Shown here piece after piece: positions 23,819 through 31,654 of a DNA stretch of 64,000 bases. Under the pieces are notes generated by a model. The model was not told the origin of the DNA. It did no database searches and was given only the letters and a program-made list of their open reading frames with translations. Source of the stretch: Phycisphaerales bacterium (lineage in GTDB: Bacteria; Planctomycetota; Phycisphaerae; Phycisphaerales; UBA1924); the NCBI GenBank assembly GCA_035627955.1, contig DASPKU010000021.1:124001-188000 (forward strand), given 5' to 3'. The translations under genes and the position numbers were made by a program. How positions within the stretch are numbered: position 1 is the first letter of the stretch; every line of letters begins with the position of its first letter.

Positions 23819-23948
23819 GGGTGAGATGATGGCTGCGGAAGTCTGCCGACTCGCTATGTCTCGCGAACTCCTGCGCAAGATCGTTGATATCGGCGCCAAG
23901 GGATTGAAGTACTACCCAGCCAAACCGGAGGCGGCCAGTGGCGATTGA
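23625..23948 (+). CDS. DUF3467-like small protein, third gene of the HTH island
   Basis: A 107-residue protein starting MADSKSTPSQPPMPPSAETK, with a proline-rich disordered start and a compact domain: LVDHVRVSYRQDNENSIVIM, SFAQVLPEAVEGEMMAAEVC, LAMSRELLRKIVDIGAKGLK. The layout (strand, strand, F-x-Q-V-L-P, variable loop, then a R-x2-M-S-x2-L-x2-I-x-D helix) resembles DUF3467; the match is from memory and tentative. It overlaps the HTH gene by 194 bases in a different frame. Together the three genes look like one AT-rich, transferred cassette. Its role, possibly as an extra antitoxin or accessory subunit, is unknown. Confidence 0.6.
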   Translation: MADSKSTPSQPPMPPSAETKQSLNMMLRPELPTTLVDHVRVSYRQDNENSIVIMSFAQVLPEAVEGEMMAAEVCRLAMSRELLRKIVDIGAKGLKYYPAKPEAASGD

Positions 23949-24007
23949 CAGGTCGCGGTCGCTGGTTCAGTTCAGCGCTGCGCGAGTAGATATGAGGCAA
24001 TGGCGCG

Positions 24008-25726
24008 TTACCGCAGCACGCGCAGCTTGACGCCACCATCGAGCTCGGCGGTGGGGCGGGCGATGAGGTCGTAGCCGTCGGCGGCGACGATGGTGCAGCG
24101 GACGAGCTCGCCGGGGGCGAGTTTCTCGCGGGACTGCACGTAGGTCATCGAGTCGATCTGGGGGGCCTGGAAGTAGGTGCGGCCCTGGTAGAGCTTGCCG
24201 CCCTTGCTGACGCCGGAGGTCTGCTGGCCGTGGGTGGAGAGGGGGGCGTCGATGAGGACGTCGAGCTGGGTGCCGCCCTTGCGGGTCTTCTCGTTGTACC
24301 CGTTGGCGAGTGACGCTGCGCGGGCGAAGGCGACCTGCTGCTGGCGCTCCATGACCTCGTCGCGACGGCGCTTCTTGACATCGGCGGGCACGGCGAGCTT
24401 GCTGTCCTGCTCCATGGTGCCGGCGACGGTGCCGGGCTCCTGGCTGTACTCGAAGACGCCCACGGCCTCGAACTGCATGCGCTCGATGAACGAGAGCAGC
24501 TCCTGGTGGTCCTGCTCGGTCTCGCCGGGGAAGCCGGAGATGAACGTGGTGCGGATGGCCATGCCGGGCACGCGCTCGCGGAGGCGGTTAATGAGCGCCT
24601 CCTGCTGCTCGCTGGTGACGTGCCGGCGCATGGCGGAGAGCACGCGGGTGCTGGCGTGCTGGAGGGGGATGTCGAGGTAGGGGAGGAGGTGGCCGTTGCT
24701 CGAGAGCTCGGCGAAGGCGTCGATAACGGCGTCGCTGAAGTTGCTGGGGTAGGCGTACATGAGGCGGAGCCAGCCCTGGCCGTTGACGTCGCGGACGGTG
24801 TTGGAAAGCTCGCGCAGGAGCATGGGGAGGCCGCCGACGCTCTTCCTGTTGAGCGTCTGCATGCCCACGCCGATGTCGTCGCCGTAGCTGGTGGTGTCCT
24901 GGCCGATGAGGAGGAGCTCGAAGGCGCCGTCGCTCAGGAGCTCGCGGGCTTCCCCGACGATGCGGTCGAGGGGCTTGCTGCGCATCTTGCCGCGGATGGA
25001 GGGGATGGTGCAGAAGGCGCAGTTCTGGTTGCAGCCCTCGCTGATGCGGAGGTAGGCGTAGTGGCGCGGGGTGAGGCGGAGGCGGGCGGAGTCGTCCTCG
25101 AAGTAGCCCAGGCCCTTGCCGTCCTTGCCGTTGACGGTGAGGCCGGTGGTCTGGACGCCGCGGGCTTTCGCCGCTTGGAGGGCGTTGCCGGCGATCCAGT
25201 ACTGGGGAGTGTCGCCGTCCTGCGGTGCGGGGGCTTTCCGAGCACCGGTCAGGAGACCGGTGCCACCACTGCCGCCGGTCACGGCCTCGACGATCTTGTC
25301 GCGGTCGAAGACGCCGATCATGGCGTCGATGCCGGGGGCCCACTCGAGCATCTTGGCGCGGTGGCGCTGGACGAGGCAGCCGGCGACGACGACGCGCTGA
25401 ACGTGCCCGCGCTCCTTGGCGGCGATGGCTTCCTTGATGACGCCCAGCGATTCGTCCTTCGAGGCTTCGAGGAAGCCGCAGGTGTTGACGACCACGGCGT
25501 CGGCGCCGTTGAAGTCCTGTGCGTCAGGGTCGAAGGAGATGGGGGCGAGGCCTGACTCGGCGAGCAGGCCGAGCATCTTCTCGGAGTCCACAAGGTTCTT
25601 GGGGCAGCCGAGGCTCACGAAGGAGACAGTCTCGACCGACTTGGGCTTCGGTTGGGGCTTGGGCTTGCTCCGGCTGGTGGTCCGGGAGGGCTGAGTCTGA
25701 GGCTTGGATGAGCGGGCTTTTGGCAC
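24008..25726 (-). CDS. rimO: Ribosomal protein uS12 methylthiotransferase RimO
   Basis: A 572-residue radical-SAM methylthiotransferase that modifies Asp of ribosomal protein S12. SLGCPKNLVDSEKMLG is the RimO hallmark. The other two N-terminal cluster cysteines are in VNTCGFLEASKDES and VVAGCLVQRH, and the radical-SAM CxxxCxxC is in SEGCNQNCAFCTIPSIRGKM. A TRAM domain closes the protein. It is longer than the usual 430-450 residues: the first 30 residues are a Lys/Pro/Ser/Gln-rich extension, and about 60 residues are inserted before the radical-SAM motif (GGSGGTGLLTGARK onward). GTG 25726 follows TAGACT by 6 bases, a leaderless start. Confidence 0.94.
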   Translation of the reverse strand: MPKARSSKPQTQPSRTTSRSKPKPQPKPKSVETVSFVSLGCPKNLVDSEKMLGLLAESGLAPISFDPDAQDFNGADAVVVNTCGFLEASKDESLGVIKEAIAAKERGHVQRVVVAGCLVQRHRAKMLEWAPGIDAMIGVFDRDKIVEAVTGGSGGTGLLTGARKAPAPQDGDTPQYWIAGNALQAAKARGVQTTGLTVNGKDGKGLGYFEDDSARLRLTPRHYAYLRISEGCNQNCAFCTIPSIRGKMRSKPLDRIVGEARELLSDGAFELLLIGQDTTSYGDDIGVGMQTLNRKSVGGLPMLLRELSNTVRDVNGQGWLRLMYAYPSNFSDAVIDAFAELSSNGHLLPYLDIPLQHASTRVLSAMRRHVTSEQQEALINRLRERVPGMAIRTTFISGFPGETEQDHQELLSFIERMQFEAVGVFEYSQEPGTVAGTMEQDSKLAVPADVKKRRRDEVMERQQQVAFARAASLANGYNEKTRKGGTQLDVLIDAPLSTHGQQTSGVSKGGKLYQGRTYFQAPQIDSMTYVQSREKLAPGELVRCTIVAADGYDLIARPTAELDGGVKLRVLR

Positions 25727-25732
25727 GGGGCA

Positions 25733-25738
25733 AGTCTA
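25733..25738 (-). promoter_or_regulatory. Putative leaderless -10 of rimO (TAGACT)
   Basis: TAGACT, then TGCCCC, then GTG at 25726; no Shine-Dalgarno. Confidence 0.55.
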
Positions 25739-25790
25739 GGGGGGCGGTGTGTCGCCAACCCCTTGTGGGGGGTGGGGTTTGGCACCTATA

Positions 25791-25970
25791 AGCGGCAAAC
25801 AAGGCAGAACACAGAGGGGACCGAGGTTGAACAGAGATGAACAGAGGAGAGAACGGGATTCAACTCTCGAGGCCGAGTGCAGGAGCGCCTCCAACAAAAA
25901 CCCACTCTTCGCTCCGTGCACCTCTGTCCCGCCTCTGTCCCCTCCGTGTTCGGCCTTTCTCTTACCGCCC
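25791..25970. repeat. Inverted pair of ACACAGAG-type repeats
   Basis: In the 323-base gap between rimO and rpsI, the left part (AACACAGAGGGGACCGAGG, 25808-25826) and the right part, read in reverse complement (GAACACGGAGGGGACAGAGG, within 25930-25960), are imperfect inverted copies. Both carry further ACAGAGG units. No gene or promoter is convincing inside. It resembles a decayed miniature mobile element. Confidence 0.6.
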
Positions 25971-25996
25971 GAACTCTGATGGCACCAGCCAATGAA

Positions 25997-26024
25997 AAAG
26001 GGCGAGCCGTGCGGCCCGCCCTTT
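25997..26024 (-). terminator. Terminator of the rplM-rpsI operon
   Basis: On the minus strand the stem AAAGGGCG/CGCCCTTT, with an inner GCC/GGC pairing, is followed by a run of T (complement of 25995-25999). It lies 26 bases after the rpsI stop. Confidence 0.8.
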
Positions 26025-26049
26025 GATCGATCCAACTTGGAACCAGGGA

Positions 26050-26559
26050 TCAGCGCTTGCTGAACTGGAAGCGGCGACGGGCGCCGGCCTGGCCGTACTT
26101 CTTACGCTCGACCTCGCGGGCGTCGCGGGTGAGGAGGCCGTTGTCGCGGAGCTGCTGCTCGAACTGGGGGTCGTAGTCCAGCACGGCGCGGGCGAGGGCG
26201 AGCTTGATCGCGCCCGCCTGGCCCATGAAGCCGCCGCCGTGGCACTTGCAGACCACCTGGAGGCGTCCTTGGAGGCCGGACACGGTGATCGCGGCCATGG
26301 CGTCGCGACGGTCGCGTTCCTCGGCGAAGTACTGCTCGACGGTCTTCACCTTGCCGTTGGTGCCCTCAACGGTCATGGTGGCGTTCTTGCCCTCGGCGGG
26401 CTTGATGCGGACGCGGGCGACGGCGGTCTTGCGGCGGCCGGTGCCCCACCACCAGCCGTGCTTGTCGGCGGGCTTAGCGGTGCGGGGAGCGCGGGCGGGC
26501 TGGGCCGCGGGAGGCTCAGTGCCGGGGATCTGGAGCATGGAACCGGATGTCGTGCTCAT
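26050..26559 (-). CDS. rpsI: 30S ribosomal protein uS9
   Basis: A 169-residue uS9. Family motifs are GTGRRKTAVARVRIKPAEGK, FAEERDRRDAMAAI, CHGGGFMGQAGAIKLALARA, DYDPQFEQQLRDNGLLTRDA, REVERKKYGQAGARRRFQFS and the terminal SKR that reaches the ribosomal P site. About 35 extra N-terminal residues rich in Ala/Pro/Thr precede the conserved core, compared with 130 residues in E. coli. It is encoded 24 bases downstream of rplM in the usual operon, and a terminator follows. No Shine-Dalgarno is seen at ATG 26559; a start at the internal Met (codon 8) is possible. Confidence 0.97.
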   Translation of the reverse strand: MSTTSGSMLQIPGTEPPAAQPARAPRTAKPADKHGWWWGTGRRKTAVARVRIKPAEGKNATMTVEGTNGKVKTVEQYFAEERDRRDAMAAITVSGLQGRLQVVCKCHGGGFMGQAGAIKLALARAVLDYDPQFEQQLRDNGLLTRDAREVERKKYGQAGARRRFQFSKR

Positions 26560-26583
26560 GTGTTTGGTCTCGTGCTAATCGCC

Positions 26584-27027
26584 TCAGGCGATGGTCATCT
26601 TCTGGGGGTTGTGGTTGGCGAACTCGTGCTCGGCGCCGGGGACGATGTGCAGGTTCTTCAGCATCACGCGGCTGAGGCGGTTCTTGGGGAGCATGCGGCG
26701 GACGGCGTCCTCGACGAGGAGCTCGGGCTTCTGCTCGCGGACCTGGCCGTAGGTCTGGATCTTGAGGCCGCCGGGGTGCTTGGTGTAGCGCATCTTGAGG
26801 CGGTGCTCGGCCTTGCGGCCGGTGAGGCCGACCTTGGAGGCGTTGGTGACGATCACCATCTCGCCGGTGTCCACGTGGGGGGTGTACTCGGGGCGGTGCT
26901 TGCCCATGAGGACCTGCGCCACGTCGGCCGCGAGACGGCCCAGGGGCACGCCCTCGGCGTCCACCACGAACCAGCCCTTCTTCACCTGGCCGGGCTTGGC
27001 CAGGAATGTCTGACGCCTGCTGGACAT
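26584..27027 (-). CDS. rplM: 50S ribosomal protein uL13
   Basis: A 147-residue uL13 with the family segments WFVVDAEGVPLGRLAADVAQ, VLMGKHRPEYTPHVDTGEMV, VVTNASKVGLTGRKAEHR-type (here IVTNASKVGLTGRKAEHRLK), YTKHPGGLK and VRRMLPKNRLSRVMLKNLHI. Length is normal for the family. ATG at 27027 is fixed by GGAGG 6 bases upstream, a clear Shine-Dalgarno; the longer open frame upstream is not conserved. It is first in the rplM-rpsI operon. The 253-base divergent region to the CPBP gene must contain its promoter; TATTCC near 27165-27170 is only a weak candidate. Confidence 0.97.
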   Translation of the reverse strand: MSSRRQTFLAKPGQVKKGWFVVDAEGVPLGRLAADVAQVLMGKHRPEYTPHVDTGEMVIVTNASKVGLTGRKAEHRLKMRYTKHPGGLKIQTYGQVREQKPELLVEDAVRRMLPKNRLSRVMLKNLHIVPGAEHEFANHNPQKMTIA

Positions 27028-27280
27028 CGTAACCTCCGTCAGTCGCTTGCCTTGCAGATGGTGGAGACACCACCCGTGGGCTTTGCGACCAGTTCGCTCG
27101 CCGCCTACCGGGCGGGACGGGCTCTGGAGCGGCCCTTCCAGGGCCATTCCGCGGCAAGATTGAGGAATAGGGACGTCGGGCTTATCCGATCTGCCCGGGC
27201 TTTTCAGCTTCGGAGGATAGGCCCCGCCTCACCGGAATCAAGGTTTGCCCCTCAGGGGCCAGACGCCCGATGAACCTGCC

Positions 27281-28762
27281 ATGACTTCGTTGCCGCCCGA
27301 TCCGTACCCGACGTTCCGGCCGCCCCAGTCGCCTGATGGGGGTGGGCGCGCCCTTGACGAGCCGGGGGTGCCTGACCGCGGGTCGCCGCTGGCGGCCAAG
27401 ATCGCGTGGGTGATCACGTTTGTGCTGATGGCGGTGCTGGTGATCAAGCAGCAGATGCCGGTGGAGGCACCGCCGATTCAGCCGACGAACCCCGGGCTGG
27501 TGTCGCCGCCCGAGCAGGGGGATGCGTTTGCGCTGACCGCGAAGCTCACGGTCGCCATGAAGAGTCTGCTTGGGGGGCAGTCGGCCGTTCAGGCGATGGA
27601 GAGTCTGGATCAGCAGGCGGCGACGGAGCCGGACCGGTTGCGGCTGGCGATCGTGGCGGCGGAGCTGCAGGGGACGAAGGAGGCGCTGCTTCGGCTGGAG
27701 CAGGTGAAGGCCGAGGGCGACCTTGTCGAGGACGTGCAGATTTTGCGCGCTGCGTATCAGGGCGAGGGGCGCGTTACGGACCCGGCGGCACAGAAGCGGC
27801 TCGCGGACCACCATGGGTGGTTCGGGCGGCTGGCGGCGCTGCACGGTGTGCCGGAGAACAACGCGGACCGCGAGGCGCTGTTCGACTTTGTGCCGCGTGT
27901 GCTGTTTGCGTTCGTGCTGCTGGCAGTGGTGCTGTTCGTGGCGATCGTGGGCGGGATTGCGGCGTTCATTGCGATGCTGATCCAGCTGAGTAATGGGCGG
28001 ATCCGGCGGGCGTTTGTGCCGCCGGCCCCGGGCGGGAGCGTGTACCTCGAGAGCTTCCCGTTTTTCGTTGCCGGGTTCCTTGCACTGAGCCTTGGGTTTG
28101 CGCTCTACTCGCACGTGTCGGGCAACCAGTCGCCCACGCTGGCGATTGCTCAGCTGGCGACGCAGTGGGTGCTGGCGTTGTTCCCGCTGTACCCGGTCGT
28201 GTTCCGGGGCGTGCCCTTCCGCGAGTGGCGGCACCAGATTGGTCTGCACGCGGGGCGCGGCTTCTGGCGCGAGGTGGGGGCCGGGCTGTACGGGTACTTC
28301 GCGGGGTTGCCGCTGCTGGCCGCGGCGATTGCGATCAGCTTCGGCGTGGTCATCGTGCGGATGATCATCGAGAAGATGCTGCACGGTGTGCCGGGTGGGC
28401 CGCCGGCGAACCCGATCGCGGATGTGCTTGGGAAGGGGAGCCCGGCGCTCATCGTGGCCCTGTTCATCCTGGCGACGCTGTGGGCGCCGCTGGTTGAGGA
28501 GACTGTTCTGCGGGGTGCGTTGTTCCGGCACCTGCGCTCGCGGATGCGGCTCTTTGGGGCGGCGCTCGTGTCGGCGCTCTTCTTCGGGCTGATGCACGGG
28601 TACAACATCCTGCTCCTCACGCCGGTGATCACCATCGGCTTCATCTTCGCACTGATGCGGGAGTGGCGGGGGTCGCTGATCGGGTCGATCACGGCGCACT
28701 TCCTGCACAACGCCACGGTGCTGACGGTTGTGATCGTGCTGCTGAACGCGCTGAAGGACTAG
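27281..28762 (+). CDS. CPBP family intramembrane metalloprotease
   Basis: A 493-residue membrane protein of the CPBP (CAAX protease, Rce1-like) family. Catalytic motifs are PLVEETVLRGALFRHLR (EExxxR), FFGLMHG and AHFLHN, all near the C-terminus. There is an N-terminal helix (IAWVITFVLMAVLVI), a long extracytoplasmic helical region (residues about 60-195), and at least seven further membrane segments. The large soluble insertion is unusual for the family, whose core is about 200-250 residues. Substrates are unknown. ATG at 27281 is taken; a TTG at 27245 is in frame. Its stop overlaps the convergent stop at 28759-28761. Confidence 0.88.
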   Translation: MTSLPPDPYPTFRPPQSPDGGGRALDEPGVPDRGSPLAAKIAWVITFVLMAVLVIKQQMPVEAPPIQPTNPGLVSPPEQGDAFALTAKLTVAMKSLLGGQSAVQAMESLDQQAATEPDRLRLAIVAAELQGTKEALLRLEQVKAEGDLVEDVQILRAAYQGEGRVTDPAAQKRLADHHGWFGRLAALHGVPENNADREALFDFVPRVLFAFVLLAVVLFVAIVGGIAAFIAMLIQLSNGRIRRAFVPPAPGGSVYLESFPFFVAGFLALSLGFALYSHVSGNQSPTLAIAQLATQWVLALFPLYPVVFRGVPFREWRHQIGLHAGRGFWREVGAGLYGYFAGLPLLAAAIAISFGVVIVRMIIEKMLHGVPGGPPANPIADVLGKGSPALIVALFILATLWAPLVEETVLRGALFRHLRSRMRLFGAALVSALFFGLMHGYNILLLTPVITIGFIFALMREWRGSLIGSITAHFLHNATVLTVVIVLLNALKD

Positions 28763-29352
28763 GAAGCCGCGGTGTACCCGCACTCCGAGCATTGGGGAGC
28801 GTGACCGCGCGGGTAACCGCAGAAGACGCACGCGTTGCGGGACTGCCGGTACGCACGCTTGATGGAGAGCACAAGAAGCAGCGGGATCGCGATCACGCTC
28901 CAGAGCCCGAGCGCGATGATGAGCGGGTTGAGTACGACGCCGGGCCACGCGATGCGGATGGAAGGATCAGGGGCGTACTTCGACTTCCACTCCGGCTCAT
29001 CCCACGGCCACCAGTACTGCGCATCAACAAGGACGGGGAGCGGCCACCCGTACTCCTCCACGCGCATCTGGTGCCCTGGCCGGCCGTCTCTTGAGGACCA
29101 CGTCCCGATCAGCCGGTACCCGAGGCTCCATTCGATCTGCACTTGTGTGGGCGCGGGCCACTGCGGCTGGTCCGGCGGGGTCGCGACCGAGTAGCCAAGT
29201 CTGGCCGCGTCGGGCCCGTAGGAGAGGTCCACGTTGGAGGTCGGCGGGATTGGTGGGTGGCGGCTGAGGTAGCGAGCGGCGAAGTAGTTTGCCGGTGCGA
29301 AGAGGAGCGCGAGACAGATGAGGATCAGGAGGTGCCAGCGCCAAGCGCGCAT
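28759..29352 (-). CDS. Membrane protein with C-terminal zinc ribbon
   Basis: A 197-residue protein with an N-terminal helix (HLLILICLALLFAPANYFA), an extracytoplasmic domain rich in W, P and Y (WPWDEPEWKSKYAPDPS), a second helix (PLIIALGLWSVIAIPLLLVL) and a terminal zinc ribbon: CVFCGYPRGHAPQCSECGY. This helix-domain-helix-ribbon pattern is typical of a planctomycete family with no known function. ATG at 29352 follows TATGCT (29359-29364) after 6 bases, so it is probably leaderless. The long upstream open frame is a shadow of the metallophosphatase gene. Confidence 0.8.
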   Translation of the reverse strand: MRAWRWHLLILICLALLFAPANYFAARYLSRHPPIPPTSNVDLSYGPDAARLGYSVATPPDQPQWPAPTQVQIEWSLGYRLIGTWSSRDGRPGHQMRVEEYGWPLPVLVDAQYWWPWDEPEWKSKYAPDPSIRIAWPGVVLNPLIIALGLWSVIAIPLLLVLSIKRAYRQSRNACVFCGYPRGHAPQCSECGYTAAS

Positions 29353-29358
29353 GGCAGC

Positions 29359-29364
29359 AGCATA
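29359..29364 (-). promoter_or_regulatory. Putative leaderless -10 (TATGCT)
   Basis: TATGCT, then GCTGCC, then ATG at 29352. It lies in the 20-base gap after the metallophosphatase stop, so this gene probably has its own promoter. Confidence 0.5.
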
Positions 29365-29372
29365 CCGGTTGC

Positions 29373-30263
29373 CTACTGGCTCAGCCGCACCACGCGCCAC
29401 TGGGCGTCCTCGGGGCGGGGCGGGTCGGACAGGTCGAGGGGCAGGTAGACGCCCATCTCGTGGTCGCTGTTCAGCACGAGGGCGTTGGGCGGTACGAACT
29501 TGACGCCGGTGGGGGCGTGCTCGTGGCCGAGGATGAACCACCAGACGCCCCAGCGTTCGGTGAGGTCTTCGAGGCCGTCGGCGTCGTAGCCGCGGCCCCA
29601 GGTCATGACGTGGGCGGCGCCGCGGGACTGGTAGTCCTCGGGCTCGAGGTGGCGTGAGAGGATGGTGGTGTCGAAGCGGCCCATCACGGCCGCGGGAGGG
29701 AGGCTGTGGGCGCAGAGGATGTCGCCGCGCGGGGTGTGGACCTTGAGGGCGATGGGCAGCGAACGGATGAAGGCGGTGATGGCGTCGGAGACCTCTTCCA
29801 TGCGTTCGCCGAAGACGTAGGAGACGCCGGCGGAGAAGGCGTCGACGGACCGGACGCCGTCCTTGACGATCGCGTGGTTCATCATTTGGGCGAGCTCGTG
29901 GTTGCCCAGCAGGATGTGCACGTGCTCGGGGAAGCGGGCCTTGAGGTCGGCGGCGCGGGCAAGGACGCGGTAGGACATGTCCATGCCCTGGAGCAGGCGG
30001 TCGGAGTGGATGACCTCGTGCAGGGTGAGGTGGGAGGAGTCTTCGCGGAGCTCGGGGCCGTCGAGGCCGGCGGCGCGGATGACGCGGCTCATGTGCATGG
30101 GGTTGTCGTGCAGGTCGCCGGTGGCGATCAGCTTGCCGGGGCCCTCGATGTAGTCGATGGAGCCGCGCCGGCACTTGGCGCGGAGGTTGGCCACCGCGCC
30201 GGCCTTGAGGGCCTCGATCACGGCGTCCGGGTCGGTCACGTTGAGGAACGCACCACCGGACAT
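29373..30263 (-). CDS. Metallophosphoesterase (calcineurin-like)
   Basis: A 296-residue calcineurin-type phosphoesterase. Metal-binding motifs in order: KLIATGDLHDNPMHMSRVI (the second D coordinates), LLGNHELAQM, LCAHSLPP and FILGHEHAP. These enzymes hydrolyse phosphomonoesters or diesters with two metals. The HSLPP element is like that of serine/threonine or dinucleotide phosphatases. ATG at 30263 has GAGG 5 bases upstream; GTG at 30269 is the alternative. It lies 23 bases downstream of the Ser/Thr kinase gene in the same direction, so the pair may set a kinase/phosphatase balance; that is inference. Confidence 0.88.
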   Translation of the reverse strand: MSGGAFLNVTDPDAVIEALKAGAVANLRAKCRRGSIDYIEGPGKLIATGDLHDNPMHMSRVIRAAGLDGPELREDSSHLTLHEVIHSDRLLQGMDMSYRVLARAADLKARFPEHVHILLGNHELAQMMNHAIVKDGVRSVDAFSAGVSYVFGERMEEVSDAITAFIRSLPIALKVHTPRGDILCAHSLPPAAVMGRFDTTILSRHLEPEDYQSRGAAHVMTWGRGYDADGLEDLTERWGVWWFILGHEHAPTGVKFVPPNALVLNSDHEMGVYLPLDLSDPPRPEDAQWRVVRLSQ

Positions 30264-30286
30264 CAGCACCTCACACCATCAATGAG

Positions 30287-31273
30287 TCAGGGGCGGCCGT
30301 TGGCGTCGCCCACCTTCAGCCCAACGCCGGAACCGGCGTTGAAGATCATGCCCGACGCGGACGCGGCGTTGCCAGGGTTGGGCTGAGCGCCCGAGCCGTC
30401 GTTCCTGGCGCGCAGCATCCCCAGAACCAACTCCAATCGCTCGATCACGTACGACATGTTGGCCGGGCGGTCGGCGGGATCGACCTCCACGCACTGCATG
30501 ATGAGCTCGTTGAGCTTGACAGGGATGCGGGTGTTGAGCTCGATGGCGGGCTTGGGCTTGGGGATCAGCGCGTCGTCGATGCGGCTGACGAGCGAGTCGC
30601 CCTTGGCCAGGGCCGTGGGGATGGTGCGGGCCGTGAGCGTCCAGTACATCGTCGCGCCCAGGTTGTAGATGTCGGTCTTGGGCGTGATGGGGCGGCGGTG
30701 GACCTGCTCGGGGGCGATGTAGTCGGGGGTGCCCTGGATGCGCGGCTTGATGGTGCCGGTCTTGCAGGACTGGCCGAGGTCGATGACCTTGACGATGGGG
30801 CCGCTGTCGTTGGGGCCGGGGGTGAGGAGGATGTTGTTGGGCTTCATGTCCGCGTGGACGAAGCCGCGCTCGTGCATGTGGGCGAGGGCGGAGGCGGTCT
30901 GCTGGAAGATGCGGATGGCGTCGTCGAAGTTCTTGGGGGGCTTGAGGTCCATGCTCAGGCCGTCGACGTACTCCATGACGAGCAGGACGTCGGTGAGCTG
31001 GACGAAGTGCTTGTTCTTCTTGGTGAGCTTGATGACCTTGCGGAGGTTGGGATGGTCGAGCTTGGAGGCGACCTGGTATTCCTCGATGGTCTGCTGGAGG
31101 AAGCGGTCGTCCTTGGCGTCGCCGCGGTGGACGTGCTTGAGGGTCCAGATCTGCTTGGTCTTGGGGTCGTGGACGAGATAGATGACGGAAGCGGCGCCCT
31201 GGCCGATTTCCTTGAGGACGCGGAAGCCCTCGACCTCGTCGCCCTGCTTGAATGCTGGAACCTGATCGCCCAT
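30287..31273 (-). CDS. Serine/threonine protein kinase, cytoplasmic
   Basis: A 328-residue Hanks-type kinase. It has the glycine loop EIGQGAASVIYLVHD, a lysine in WTLKHVHR, hinge VMEYVDGLSM, catalytic loop HADMKPNNILL (HRD appears as HAD), DLGQS in place of DFG, and GTPDYIAPEQ with a Thr-containing activation segment. Key D, K and N residues remain, so activity is expected. No transmembrane helix or PASTA domain follows; the Gly/Asn/Ala-rich tail is probably disordered. ATG at 31273 has only a weak AGG upstream. A metallophosphatase follows directly. HAD and DLG variants also occur in active bacterial kinases. Confidence 0.9.
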   Translation of the reverse strand: MGDQVPAFKQGDEVEGFRVLKEIGQGAASVIYLVHDPKTKQIWTLKHVHRGDAKDDRFLQQTIEEYQVASKLDHPNLRKVIKLTKKNKHFVQLTDVLLVMEYVDGLSMDLKPPKNFDDAIRIFQQTASALAHMHERGFVHADMKPNNILLTPGPNDSGPIVKVIDLGQSCKTGTIKPRIQGTPDYIAPEQVHRRPITPKTDIYNLGATMYWTLTARTIPTALAKGDSLVSRIDDALIPKPKPAIELNTRIPVKLNELIMQCVEVDPADRPANMSYVIERLELVLGMLRARNDGSGAQPNPGNAASASGMIFNAGSGVGLKVGDANGRP

Positions 31274-31654
31274 CGCTACCTGGTCTGGCCGCGGGTGGCC
31301 GCTCCTGAAAGGCCATACCACGCGGCAGGCCGACATCCAAGCCTATGAGGACGCCCGGGGCCGGTGACGAGATCGGCCCGACGGAAGCCCAACGTTGCCC
31401 GACCCGCGGCCTCTACAAGGCCTTCTGAGCCTTGTGCCCAGAGGAAAGACCCGTGAACAAACCGCGACCCAGACCGCCCGAGGGCGGTGGGGAGAAAGGA
31501 TACGTGAGCCGGGCGGGTCCGGCTGAATCGGGGTTGGGTTTTCTGGAAAAGGTGACGGAAGGGTTCGGGGGTGGGTCAGGCCGCATCGTCGATTGCGCGG
31601 GGCAACCCCATAGGACTCATAGGAGTCATGGGATCCATAGGAGCCGGGCTGGAG
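31274..31654. other. 381-base intergenic region
   Basis: It contains ACCGCCC-GA-GGGCGGT (31473-31488, a 16-base palindrome) and four 9-bp CATAGGANN units (31609-31644) just after the amidase stop. It also includes the promoter side of the kinase gene. No convincing gene. Confidence 0.6.
31609..31644. repeat. Period-9 repeat CATAGGANN, four units
   Basis: CATAGGACT, CATAGGAGT, CATGGGATC and CATAGGAGC follow one another exactly at 9-base spacing. They share a TAGGA core with the repeats at 43953 and 46901. They lie 10 bases beyond the stop of the amidase gene. Confidence 0.8.
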
